From NCBI RefSeq assembly GCF_025699255.1, contig NZ_JAILWA010000003.1, positions 124,001 through 188,000 of the forward strand: a DNA stretch of 64,000 nt, written 5' to 3'. The notes beneath the pieces are model-generated. The model made no database searches and was not told the DNA's origin. It saw nothing but the letters and a program-made list of their open reading frames with translations. The translations under genes and the position numbers were made by a program. How positions within the stretch are numbered: position 1 is the stretch's first letter; the number at the start of each line of letters is the position of its first letter. This document shows positions 7,716-14,848 of this stretch, piece after piece. Origin of the DNA: Nitrosopumilus sp. (GTDB lineage Archaea; Thermoproteota; Nitrososphaeria; Nitrososphaerales; Nitrosopumilaceae).

Positions 7716-8595
7716 TTCTTTTCATTAGTGGAACCATCATAATTATCAAAAATCCAATAGCCAATGGAGCAATTATTGGAAATTCAGGTACAACTGTAGT
7801 CCCAATAATTGAAATTTTACCTATAGTATCTGGTTTCATATCAATCCAAACATGAGTTCCATTATTGAAGTAATCATAAAAAACAACTTTTTCATCATTC
7901 AAAAATATTGCATATGGTCCCCATAGTAATTCTAAAGGTATTACAGTTGTAACAAACTGATTATTGTTATTCATATCAAAAGTGATTTCTTTTGTTGGTT
8001 GATTAAATTCAAAATTTTCTATCTCTGCAAAAGTTTTGAACTCTACAAAAAATTCTTTTTCTTCCCAATTCACATTTACAATATTTGTTGGTTGATCAAG
8101 CATATATTCTAAAATCATTTGACATCCATGACAAGTAAATCCTTTTTTCTCTTCTAGGTATACTGGTCTTTCATTTACAAAAACCATGTTGAGTTTTTCT
8201 GGTAGTATAAAATTTGTTGTTTCTAAATATCGAAAATCTAATGTCCAAATATTATCTTTTAATAAAATAATGTCTTTCAAGTCATATTCTATTATAGAAT
8301 CTTTATCTGTTGGAAGAATTAAAACTCCGTCATTTTCACCTATTATTGATGGTAGTTGTTCTTCACCATCTTCATCAGTAATTATTAGATTTTCAACTGT
8401 ACCGTCTATTAGATCTAATTGTTGTGGTAAATGAGACGAACTTACAATATGTTTTACATGCAAATCTCCACCATTGACTTCTACTAAAACTAATTTTTGA
8501 TTTGCTTTATCTCCAAAAGTAAATTCTTGAGCGTATCCATAAGGAATTACAAGTGTTAATGAAATAATTATAAAAATGAAAATTTTACTACTCAT
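7702..8595 (-). CDS. secreted protein with C-terminal PEF-type membrane anchor
   Basis: A 297-aa exported protein: signal peptide (about 1-22, ending ...YGYAQ), a beta-rich outer domain, and a C-terminal VPEFP motif followed by a hydrophobic helix and a basic tail (about 268-297). This resembles the PEFG-type archaeosortase sorting signal of Thaumarchaeota, with Pro in place of Gly. A CHGC motif lies mid-protein (about residues 153-156) and could be redox active or metal-binding. The ATG abuts the cyclophilin stop codon with no gap, so the two form an operon. The function is unknown. Confidence 0.75.
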   Translation of the reverse strand: MSSKIFIFIIISLTLVIPYGYAQEFTFGDKANQKLVLVEVNGGDLHVKHIVSSSHLPQQLDLIDGTVENLIITDEDGEEQLPSIIGENDGVLILPTDKDSIIEYDLKDIILLKDNIWTLDFRYLETTNFILPEKLNMVFVNERPVYLEEKKGFTCHGCQMILEYMLDQPTNIVNVNWEEKEFFVEFKTFAEIENFEFNQPTKEITFDMNNNNQFVTTVIPLELLWGPYAIFLNDEKVVFYDYFNNGTHVWIDMKPDTIGKISIIGTTVVPEFPIIAPLAIGFLIIMMVPLMKRINLH

Positions 8596-9072
8596 TTATT
8601 CCACAGTAACACGAGTCATTTGTGCTTTTTCTAATGGACAATCATTACCATCTCTATCAAGATTTACAATTTTATCTGCAACATCCATTCCTTCAGAAAC
8701 TTCGCCAAATACAGTATACTGTCTATCTAAAAATGGACTATCAGAGGTAACAATGAAAAATTGTGAACCTGCACTGTCAGGATCTTGTGATCTAGCCATA
8801 GAAACTATGCCTCGTAAATGAGATCTGGAGTTAAATTCAGCCTTTATGTTATAACCCGGTCCTCCCATTCCCCATGAACCTTTATTGTCAGTTTTTGTAT
8901 TTGGATCGCCGCCCTGAATCATAAATCCTGGAATCACTCTGTGAAAAAGAGTTCCATCATAAAATCCATCTTTTGCTAGTTTTTCAAAATTTCTTACAGT
9001 TTCTGGAGCTAATTCAGGTAGGAGATTAAATGAAATTTTCCCTAGATTAGTTTCAATATTTACTGTAGTCAA
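8596..9072 (-). CDS. cyclophilin-type peptidyl-prolyl cis-trans isomerase
   Basis: This protein-folding catalyst (cis-trans isomerisation of Xaa-Pro bonds) is predicted to be cytoplasmic. The 158-aa single-domain cyclophilin has the FHRVIPGFMIQGGDP signature (43-57, catalytic Arg45), GSQFFIVTSDSPFLD and VFGEVSEGMDV. No signal peptide is visible, although the next gene in the operon encodes an exported protein. Start is TTG at 9072. A 241-nt region separates it from the divergent HTH gene. Confidence 0.95.
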   Translation of the reverse strand: MTTVNIETNLGKISFNLLPELAPETVRNFEKLAKDGFYDGTLFHRVIPGFMIQGGDPNTKTDNKGSWGMGGPGYNIKAEFNSRSHLRGIVSMARSQDPDSAGSQFFIVTSDSPFLDRQYTVFGEVSEGMDVADKIVNLDRDGNDCPLEKAQMTRVTVE

Positions 9073-9282
9073 TAGGTTGAATCTACAAATACATCTTAAT
9101 AGTCTTTTGTGAAAATCAATCAGAGAATTCCTATAGATATTTTAACAATATTGAAAAATTCATAATGTTCAGTACGTTATTCGTTAGAAATTTTATCTTG
9201 TAGACTTTGTAATTTTTTATTTTACCATAACTCAATCTGAAATTATACGATATGACAATTTTAGAATTCCAAAAGTTATAGT

Positions 9283-9290
9283 CTTATATA
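9283..9290 (+). promoter_or_regulatory. TATA box of the small HTH gene
   Basis: The sequence CTTATATA lies 24-31 nt before the TTG start codon at 9314. This is the spacing expected for an archaeal TATA box driving a leaderless or nearly leaderless transcript. The rest of the 241-nt region between the divergent genes (9073-9313) is A/T-rich, and I see no other gene in it. Confidence 0.6.
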
Positions 9291-9313
9291 GAACAATTAA
9301 AATTTAGAATTCG

Positions 9314-9544
9314 TTGAATCGTACAAACCAAAGCACGATAATTAAAGAAGCGATTAATTCTTATCTTGACAAAGGGGTTACCGACAAACAGGATATCTAC
9401 ACCAAAGTAGTTGATGAACTTGGTGTTCCAAGACCAACTGTAAGAAGAGTTGCAAGAGATCTACGAACTGAACTATTGCAAAAAATTCAGATCTTACAAT
9501 CCGACATGCCAAAAGCAACTACTACCTCTGAAGAAGACGAATAA
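9314..9544 (+). CDS. small helix-turn-helix DNA-binding protein
   Basis: A 76-aa acidic-tailed protein. Residues 8-50 form three helices ending in VDELGVPRPTVRRVARDLRTEL, a typical HTH recognition pattern. Residues 50-76 are a charged tail. It is likely a chromatin-associated or transcriptional regulator. Start is TTG at 9314 with a well-placed TATA box. A T-rich terminator follows the stop codon, so it appears to be a single-gene unit. Its target is unknown. Confidence 0.8.
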   Translation: MNRTNQSTIIKEAINSYLDKGVTDKQDIYTKVVDELGVPRPTVRRVARDLRTELLQKIQILQSDMPKATTTSEEDE

Positions 9545-9550
9545 ACTCGG

Positions 9551-9568
9551 CTCTTTTTTCTTTTTAAT
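9551..9568 (+). terminator. T-rich terminator after the HTH gene
   Basis: Directly after the stop codon at 9542-9544 come two T-runs on the coding strand (CTCTTTTTTCTTTTTAATT). Intrinsic archaeal termination, assisted by aCPSF1, typically uses such U-tracts without a hairpin. Position and sense fit the end of a single-gene transcript. Confidence 0.5.
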
Positions 9569-9626
9569 TATATTATTTTGTGATTTTTAGCATTACTGTT
9601 ATAAATAATGAAATTTTCAAACAATT

Positions 9627-10100
9627 ATGGGATATCTTGGTAACCATTTAGCCACTATAGTAACCGGAGTTTTTGCAGCCGTCTTGACTGGACTTTGGCC
9701 TTACTTTGTTGACTTTGCACCAATTTTGAACTTTGTCTTCATAATGGCAGTTCCAATTACTTGGTTCTTAACATTCACATGTTGGATTTCACAAAAAAGT
9801 ACTGATTACATGCATAATCATGCACCAACTCACAGTGAAAAAAAAAGCTTGAGTAGTACACAAACTGTTCAAGTAACTACAGGTTCACAAGTGAGTCTTT
9901 CAGAAATTAAACAAGTACAAAATGAACTAAGTCTTGAACTAAGTAATCTAAAAGAATCTGTTAAACTAAAAGATAGTGAAATTGAAAGATTAAATCAAGA
10001 AATTTCAAATCTAGAAACTCTTGTTCAAATTGAATCATTAAAAACTGAATTAGCTAATCTCAAAATGTTAGCATCTAAAAGTAAAACTAAGAAAAAATAG
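9627..10100 (+). CDS. membrane protein with two N-terminal helices and a cytoplasmic coiled coil
   Basis: The 157-aa product has two hydrophobic helices (about residues 8-28 and 33-55), a polar linker rich in Ser/Thr/Gln, and a long heptad-patterned helix (about 88-147). It ends in a Lys-rich tail (KSKTKKK). The topology suggests membrane attachment of a coiled-coil oligomerisation module. No enzyme motif is visible and I do not recognise the family. Start is ATG at 9627; a TATA-like TTATAAATAATG context lies just upstream. Confidence 0.7.
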   Translation: MGYLGNHLATIVTGVFAAVLTGLWPYFVDFAPILNFVFIMAVPITWFLTFTCWISQKSTDYMHNHAPTHSEKKSLSSTQTVQVTTGSQVSLSEIKQVQNELSLELSNLKESVKLKDSEIERLNQEISNLETLVQIESLKTELANLKMLASKSKTKKK

Positions 10101-10102
10101 AT

Positions 10103-10222
10103 TCAATCATTACAATGGCAGCATATTTCACCATGATTTTCTTTACAACTTGGACAACTAACTGCCCCCCCAAAATGACATTTACATGAACACAATTCAG
10201 TAGGATCTTTTTTCAAACTCAT
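10103..10222 (-). CDS. 39-aa Cys/His-rich zinc-binding microprotein
   Basis: Minus-strand frame from ATG 10222 to TGA 10105-10103: 39 residues with CSCKCH near the N-terminus, CPSC in the middle and CCHC near the end. Eight Cys and three His in so short a frame are unlikely by chance and indicate one or two metal sites (ferredoxin-, metallothionein- or zinc-ribbon-like). It ends 2 nt from the convergent stop of the coiled-coil gene. The function is unknown. Confidence 0.6.
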   Translation of the reverse strand: MSLKKDPTELCSCKCHFGGAVSCPSCKENHGEICCHCND

Positions 10223-10615
10223 AATTATCGTTTCTAGAATATAGTACTATTTGATTTTTACATTTTCAACATTGTCAAAACCATCTCTGTTGTTCTAAAT
10301 TTGAAGAAATGAACAAACATGTAATTTTATAATTTATTAAAAATTTTTTACTCATTTTGGAATCATCTACACGATGAAATAAATTTATTTTAAAGAAACC
10401 CAAAAATTTTTCATAATAAATGATTTGTTTGAATTATTCACAAAACATCAAGTCTTGTGATTTTTAATTTCATAAAAAATTTAATTTTTACTTATTTAGC
10501 AATTCAAATTTCTTTTTCCAAAATCTGATTGTAAAATTACCTTGTTTTAACTAAGGTTAATTATTCTAATTATTTTTAATTCAAATTAAAAATTTAATTA
10601 ATGATAATTTTGAGG
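10223..10615. other. A/T-rich intergenic region of about 390 nt without a recognised gene
   Basis: No convincing frame, tRNA or repeat array is visible. The region contains an imperfect inverted repeat around 10538-10560 (ACCTT...AAGGT with an intervening GTTTTAACT), which lies 3' of the FMN-reductase gene and 5' of the 39-aa gene. The upstream sequence of that small gene should include its promoter. A small RNA cannot be excluded but nothing supports one. Confidence 0.5.
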
Positions 10616-11146
10616 CTAATTTTGTTGTACTTTAGAAGCAAGTTCTAAAGTTTCATCAACCATTTCTTTTAGTCTATTTTTGGCATTCTCATCTATTATG
10701 GAATTCTCTGATATCGATTCTGTGGTTAAAAATACAGCTTTTGGATTTGTAATAACCCTGAAATATGACATTAATTGTGTGATTAGGGTTTGTACATTTA
10801 CAAAGCTAATATTTCCTGCTCCCAAAATTGTTATTCCTGCAACTTTACCCGGCGTTTTTTTATAATTTACATATTCAAACAGATTTTTTAGTGCTGAACT
10901 AAAAAATGAATTGTAAATTGGTGAACCAATTAACCATACATCTGCTTCCATGATATCATTGGCAGCAGTTTTCGTTGTTTCATCATAGTCTATATCTGGA
11001 CCTCTATAGTACTCTATTTCATTATTAGAAAGATTGATCAATTTTGTTTCTTGATTTTTTGTTTTTGTATATTCAAAAACATATTTCATCAAAATTTGTG
11101 TATTTGCATTTTTTCTTGGACTTCCAGAAATTATAACAACTTTCAT
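10616..11146 (-). CDS. NADPH-dependent FMN reductase / flavodoxin-fold oxidoreductase
   Basis: Predicted flavin-binding NAD(P)H oxidoreductase of the flavodoxin-like fold, cytoplasmic. The 176-aa protein starts KVVIISGSPRKNANT (phosphate-binding loop, residues 2-16). ADVWLIGSPIYNSFFSSALKNLFEY is the conserved flavin loop, and GKVAGITILGAGN is the third flavin-contact segment. Start is ATG at 11146. A TTTAAATA box lies about 25 nt upstream on the minus strand, consistent with a very short leader. The substrate (flavin, quinone or metal) is unknown. Confidence 0.85.
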   Translation of the reverse strand: MKVVIISGSPRKNANTQILMKYVFEYTKTKNQETKLINLSNNEIEYYRGPDIDYDETTKTAANDIMEADVWLIGSPIYNSFFSSALKNLFEYVNYKKTPGKVAGITILGAGNISFVNVQTLITQLMSYFRVITNPKAVFLTTESISENSIIDENAKNRLKEMVDETLELASKVQQN

Positions 11147-11197
11147 GTCTTCAACCCTTTGTCTTTGTATTTAAATTTCCGTTCATCTAAAATTAAA

Positions 11198-11290
11198 CGG
11201 GCTTGGAGGGCTTCGATCCCTCGACCTGTAACTTAGGAGGCTACTGCGCTATCCATGTTGCGCGTCAAATTGACTCTGCGCTACAAGCCC
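11198..11290 (-). tRNA. tRNA-Arg (anticodon CCT) with an 18-nt insertion in the D-loop
   Basis: Read on the minus strand: acceptor GGGCTTG pairs with CAAGCCC, with discriminator G. The anticodon stem GTAGC/GTTAC encloses loop CTCCTAA (anticodon CCT). The T-arm is GAGGG-ATCGAAG-CCCTC. The D-stem GCGC/GCGC encloses 28 nt instead of about 10. Removing 18 nt would restore a normal D-loop with the GG pair (AACATGGATA). The insertion is bounded by a GCGCA direct repeat, so its exact ends (within about 11257-11281) are ambiguous. It may be a non-canonical tRNA intron. CCA is not encoded. Confidence 0.85.
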
Positions 11291-11314
11291 AGCAAAAAAA
11301 ACATTCTTAATTAT

Positions 11315-12025
11315 TTAAGCGTAATCAAGATTATCTTTGATTAGTTTTTGAATTTTTTCCCAATTTTTATTTTCTTTATTATTCCATTTTTCAAAATAAA
11401 TTACATCTTTCAATTCAAGTCTTGGCAACCAGCCTTTAGTTTCAAGATCTGGTTTTTCTGCAAAATCATCTACATACCCTAAGCATAGATATGCAACAGG
11501 AACGACATGTTCAGGCAAATCTAAAGTTTCTTTTAATGTTTCATTAGACAGAATACTTACCCATCCTAAACCTATTCCTTCAGTTCGTGCAGATAACCAT
11601 AAGTTTTGGATTGCACAACAAACACTGTAAAGCCCTGCTTCAGGAATACTAGATCTTCCAATTACAAATGGACCAAATTTTGTAGGATCATATGTTACAC
11701 AAAGATTTACTGGCGATTCTAGAATTCCTTCAAGTTTGAATGAAAGATATTTTGATTTCTTTGGCTCTTCAATTAATTGTGATGAACGATTTTTTTCTTC
11801 CTCGAAACTTTCTTTAATTTTCTTTTTTGTATTGATATCTTTTATTAAAATAAAATTCCATGGTTGAGAAAATCCTACAGATGGTGCATGATGTGCAGCA
11901 TGAAGAATTTTTGATAAAATATCATCTTCTATGGGCCTTGAAGTAAAATGAGAACGTACATCTCTTCTTGAATATATTGCCTTATAGAACCCTCTTTTTT
12001 CTTCATCAGTAAAATTTTCTGTCAT
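11315..12025 (-). CDS. bluB: 5,6-dimethylbenzimidazole synthase (BluB-type nitroreductase fold)
   Basis: BluB cannibalises reduced FMN with O2 to make dimethylbenzimidazole, the lower ligand of cobalamin. The motifs match BluB rather than generic nitroreductases: SRRDVRSHF, AAHHAPSVGFSQPWNF, GLYSVCCAIQNLWLSARTEGIGLGWVS and VAYLCLGYVDDF. I chose the ATG at 12025 (236 aa) because GGAGGT lies 9 nt upstream. An upstream TTG at 12073 in the same frame would add 16 residues but lacks homologous character. Together with cobJ it supports autonomous cobalamin production. It sits between two tRNA genes. Confidence 0.88.
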   Translation of the reverse strand: MTENFTDEEKRGFYKAIYSRRDVRSHFTSRPIEDDILSKILHAAHHAPSVGFSQPWNFILIKDINTKKKIKESFEEEKNRSSQLIEEPKKSKYLSFKLEGILESPVNLCVTYDPTKFGPFVIGRSSIPEAGLYSVCCAIQNLWLSARTEGIGLGWVSILSNETLKETLDLPEHVVPVAYLCLGYVDDFAEKPDLETKGWLPRLELKDVIYFEKWNNKENKNWEKIQKLIKDNLDYA

Positions 12026-12094
12026 CTCTTTTGTACCTCCATTCTTTCTTTTGTTAAACGTTAATAATGTCAATTATTTGATTTATTTTTCAAT

Positions 12095-12168
12095 GGGCCT
12101 GTAGTCTAGCTGGTTAGGATACCGCCTCGACATGGCGGTGATCATGAGTTCGAATCTCATTAGGCCCA
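12095..12168 (+). tRNA. tRNA-Val (anticodon GAC)
   Basis: A 74-nt cloverleaf without intron. Acceptor GGGCCTG pairs with TAGGCCC (one G-T at the base), discriminator A. The D-loop contains GCTGGTTAGG. The anticodon stem CCGCC/GGCGG holds loop TCGACAT (anticodon GAC). The T-arm is ATGAG-TTCGAAT-CTCAT. It lies divergently from bluB and immediately before the 3' end of the convergent LEA-like gene. CCA is not encoded. Confidence 0.95.
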
Positions 12169-12176
12169 CTTTTCAA

Positions 12177-12695
12177 TTAATATCCTGTTTTGAAATCTTT
12201 TTCAGATTCGCTCCAAGATGTTTGAGTAATAATAGTTCCTTCAGCAGAAAAACTAGAAAATCTTTCATTTATCGCATCCTCGTAAATCTCTGAATTAATT
12301 TCAGATTTACTCAGAATAAACGTATTTTTTAATGGAATCTCTGCTCCAGAATAAAATAAAGCTCTTCCAGGTAATGCAATATCTGCTGTAGAGTACAATC
12401 CTGAACCTAATAATTTGTTATCAGCATAGAGTTGAAAATCAATTTGAGATACTGTTAATGTTTTATCACTTGGATTCTTTACTAGAAATGTAACTTCAAA
12501 TTTTGCTTGATCATTCACATTGTTTACATCTGTTAATTCAACATTAGTTAATTCAATTTCAATTTGATCTAGTTCATCATTATCTAAACTAGCATAGAAA
12601 ACAATTCCTCCCATTAAGGCAAAAACTCCGGCCACTGCAATATATACAGTCATCTTACTTTGAAGAGCCATTTCATTGATTTCAGATTCGTACAA
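12177..12695 (-). CDS. membrane-anchored LEA14/WHy-like protein
   Basis: N-terminal hydrophobic anchor (about residues 16-36) followed by an extracytoplasmic beta domain. The pattern ELTNVELTDV...FEVTFLVKNPSDKTLTVSQIDFQLYADNKLLGSG is the characteristic LEA14/WHy alternation. TTG at 12695 gives 172 aa; the in-frame ATG at 12671 (MALQSK) is equally plausible and gives a more usual short cytoplasmic tail. It has the same architecture as 6263-6712 and 40345-40896. The function is unknown, perhaps envelope stability. Confidence 0.7.
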   Translation of the reverse strand: MYESEINEMALQSKMTVYIAVAGVFALMGGIVFYASLDNDELDQIEIELTNVELTDVNNVNDQAKFEVTFLVKNPSDKTLTVSQIDFQLYADNKLLGSGLYSTADIALPGRALFYSGAEIPLKNTFILSKSEINSEIYEDAINERFSSFSAEGTIITQTSWSESEKDFKTGY

Positions 12696-12752
12696 CTAAA
12701 AAAGGTTGTCAAGATCCAAATACATAATATTTGATTTAAAATATTCTAAATT

Positions 12753-13250
12753 ATGAGTGCAATCGAACAAGCTATTATTACTTGGATTCATCTTGTTGCT
12801 GCAGCAATTTGGGTTGGTGGTTCTTTGTTCATTGGAATTGTTTTTTCTCCACTTTTGAAAACCATGACAAATTCTATAGAAGAACGAATGCAAATAATGA
12901 TTCGTGTTGGTAGACGCTTTAACAAAATTGCTGTTCCTTCATTGATTATTTTAATGGTAACAGGTTTGTATACTTCACATGTATTACTTAGTAAACCAGA
13001 TCTTTTAGTATCTACAAGCTATGGAACATATCTAATTATAAAAATAATTCTGGTAATTGCATTAATTATTACATATGCAATTCATGTCAGAGTAATTCGT
13101 AAAGATATTGAAGAAAAAATTATGTCTAATCAAATGCCAGAACATGAAATACAAAAACTAAGAAAAAAAATTATCATTCTTGGAGAAATTACAGTAGTTT
13201 TATCAGTATCTATTCTATTTTTTGCATCCTTACTTGATGCTGGTGTTTGA
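12753..13250 (+). CDS. CopD-like four-helix membrane protein
   Basis: A 165-aa integral membrane protein with four hydrophobic helices (about 7-32, 57-77, 90-110 and 138-160). The first carries IHLVAAAIWVGGSLF, matching the first helix of CopD/YcnJ-type copper-resistance or copper-import membrane domains, where this His is conserved. Ammonia oxidation depends heavily on copper, so a role in copper handling is plausible, but only by family resemblance. Start is ATG at 12753. It overlaps the convergent rtcA by 21 nt. Confidence 0.7.
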   Translation: MSAIEQAIITWIHLVAAAIWVGGSLFIGIVFSPLLKTMTNSIEERMQIMIRVGRRFNKIAVPSLIILMVTGLYTSHVLLSKPDLLVSTSYGTYLIIKIILVIALIITYAIHVRVIRKDIEEKIMSNQMPEHEIQKLRKKIIILGEITVVLSVSILFFASLLDAGV

Positions 13251-14252
13251 GATTCCTTCAATTATGATATCAAATCCATAATTAGTTTTTCCAATTCCAT
13301 ATTTGCAACCAGTAATTTTTGATGTTACAAACAAATTTGTCTCTAAATGTTTTGTAATTTCTTTTACCTGAAAAATTGTTTTTCCTGTACCCAAACTTGC
13401 TGGAACTACAAGCATGTCTGCTAAATTATCATCAATTGAATAACTTTGAACAAATCTATCTATATCTAGATCAAATTCTTGTGTTTTTTTATTATAAAGT
13501 CCATCAATTCCTATTATTGAATTTTCATCCACACTAAAAATCAATAATGTTGCTCCTGAATCAATTGCTTCTTCTGATTCTACTTTTACATTGACTATGA
13601 AATTTTTATTTGAAAGTTTTATTTTTATTTCATTAATTTTTTTCTGAATTTCTTTATTTGGTAATTTTGAAAATGAACAAATTAATTCTACTTTTTTTGT
13701 TTTTCTTTTAGAAAATGCTATTGATTTAATTTCTGATTTTGTTGTTTGTAATTTTATTTTCCCTCCTCCTTTAGGATAATAACCTCGTTTACATAGTTCT
13801 AGTGAAAAGTTAATTCCCATTCTGGAATATGCTTCTTTTAGTACATGTTGAGTATAATCAATAGATGGACTCCAAAGTACATCAGTGCCTCCTTTAATTT
13901 CTAAATTAAGATGATTTTGAGAAATAGCCATTACAGGAATTATAACTTGTAAAATTAATGGAATACTTCCTGCAGTTCCAACATCTTCAACTAAATCTAA
14001 ATCTTTGATCTCATCTGGAGTAAATTTTAATTCTGTTGAACCTATTTCTGCACCAATTACTTTTGCATTTGTAATTTTTTGAAGAATTGAAATTGCAGTA
14101 AGATGTTGTGGACGTAAACCTGGAATTTTTCTATTTTTTCTAATGTTTTCTAAATGAATTGGTTTTTTTGTAATGCATGAAAGTGTAATAGCTGAGCGAA
14201 TAATTTGTCCTCCTCCTTCTCCATAAGCACCATTGATTTTTAGAAATTCCAC
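13230..14252 (-). CDS. rtcA: RNA 3'-terminal phosphate cyclase
   Basis: It converts RNA 3'-phosphates to 2',3'-cyclic phosphates using ATP, through an enzyme-AMP intermediate. The 340-aa protein begins INGAYGEGGGQIIRSAITLSC and continues with IRKNRKIPGLRPQHLTAI, both hallmark RtcA segments; LVPASLGTGKT and ITKHLETNL follow near the C-terminus. Start is GTG at 14252. It is divergent from the NMN adenylyltransferase gene. RtcB is not in the window. The family assignment is firm; the physiological substrate is not. Confidence 0.93.
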   Translation of the reverse strand: MEFLKINGAYGEGGGQIIRSAITLSCITKKPIHLENIRKNRKIPGLRPQHLTAISILQKITNAKVIGAEIGSTELKFTPDEIKDLDLVEDVGTAGSIPLILQVIIPVMAISQNHLNLEIKGGTDVLWSPSIDYTQHVLKEAYSRMGINFSLELCKRGYYPKGGGKIKLQTTKSEIKSIAFSKRKTKKVELICSFSKLPNKEIQKKINEIKIKLSNKNFIVNVKVESEEAIDSGATLLIFSVDENSIIGIDGLYNKKTQEFDLDIDRFVQSYSIDDNLADMLVVPASLGTGKTIFQVKEITKHLETNLFVTSKITGCKYGIGKTNYGFDIIIEGISNTSIK

Positions 14253-14313
14253 ATTTTGTTCAAATATTTACTCTTTATGATAGTTTTTTAAAAAGAAATT
14301 TTCTATAAATTGT

Positions 14314-14808
14314 ATGAATGGTTTGTTAATAGGTAGATTCCAACCTTTTCATCTCGGTCATCTTGAAGCTTTACGATTCGCATTATCCAAAGTTGATAAA
14401 TTATGGGTAGGTTTGGGAAGTTCAAATAAACCAATTGAAAAAAACAATCCGTTTACTGCAGAACAACGAAAGGAAATGATCCTTTCATCTATTGATGATT
14501 CAATGAAAGACAAAATTTCTATTTACTTTATACCTGATTTAGATAATCATATGAAATGGATTGAAAAAATAGATACTATTGTCCCAAAATTTGATATAAT
14601 TTTTTCAAATGATGATTTGACAAAACATCTGTATTCTAAAAGAAATGTCCAAGTTGTATCTATTCCATTTCTAAATAGGGGATCATTGTCAGGAACAAAT
14701 ATCCGAGATCTCATAATTAGCGATCAGAAATGGGAAGATCTTGTTCCTAATGGGACTAGAAATTTTTTGAAAAACACTAATGCTAAAGATCATTTGAAAA
14801 ATCTCTAA
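14314..14808 (+). CDS. nicotinamide-nucleotide adenylyltransferase (archaeal NadM type)
   Basis: It transfers AMP from ATP to nicotinamide mononucleotide to make NAD+. The 164-aa nucleotidyltransferase has GRFQPFHLGH (7-16, the HxGH ATP site) and the C-terminal SGTNIR motif (126-131). The compact size and PFTAEQRKEMI segment fit archaeal NadM. FMN adenylyltransferase is less likely. Start is ATG at 14314, 61 nt from the divergent rtcA. A class V aminotransferase follows after 40 nt, perhaps in the same unit. Confidence 0.88.
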   Translation: MNGLLIGRFQPFHLGHLEALRFALSKVDKLWVGLGSSNKPIEKNNPFTAEQRKEMILSSIDDSMKDKISIYFIPDLDNHMKWIEKIDTIVPKFDIIFSNDDLTKHLYSKRNVQVVSIPFLNRGSLSGTNIRDLIISDQKWEDLVPNGTRNFLKNTNAKDHLKNL

Positions 14809-14848
14809 TTATAAATAAACCCCATTATACATTGCTGGTAGATAACAC

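Noticed and set aside
10223-10615. Possible small RNA in the 390-nt gap
   Set aside because: Only an imperfect short inverted repeat and A/T-rich sequence are visible; no strong promoter-terminator pair or stable structure could be recognised by eye.
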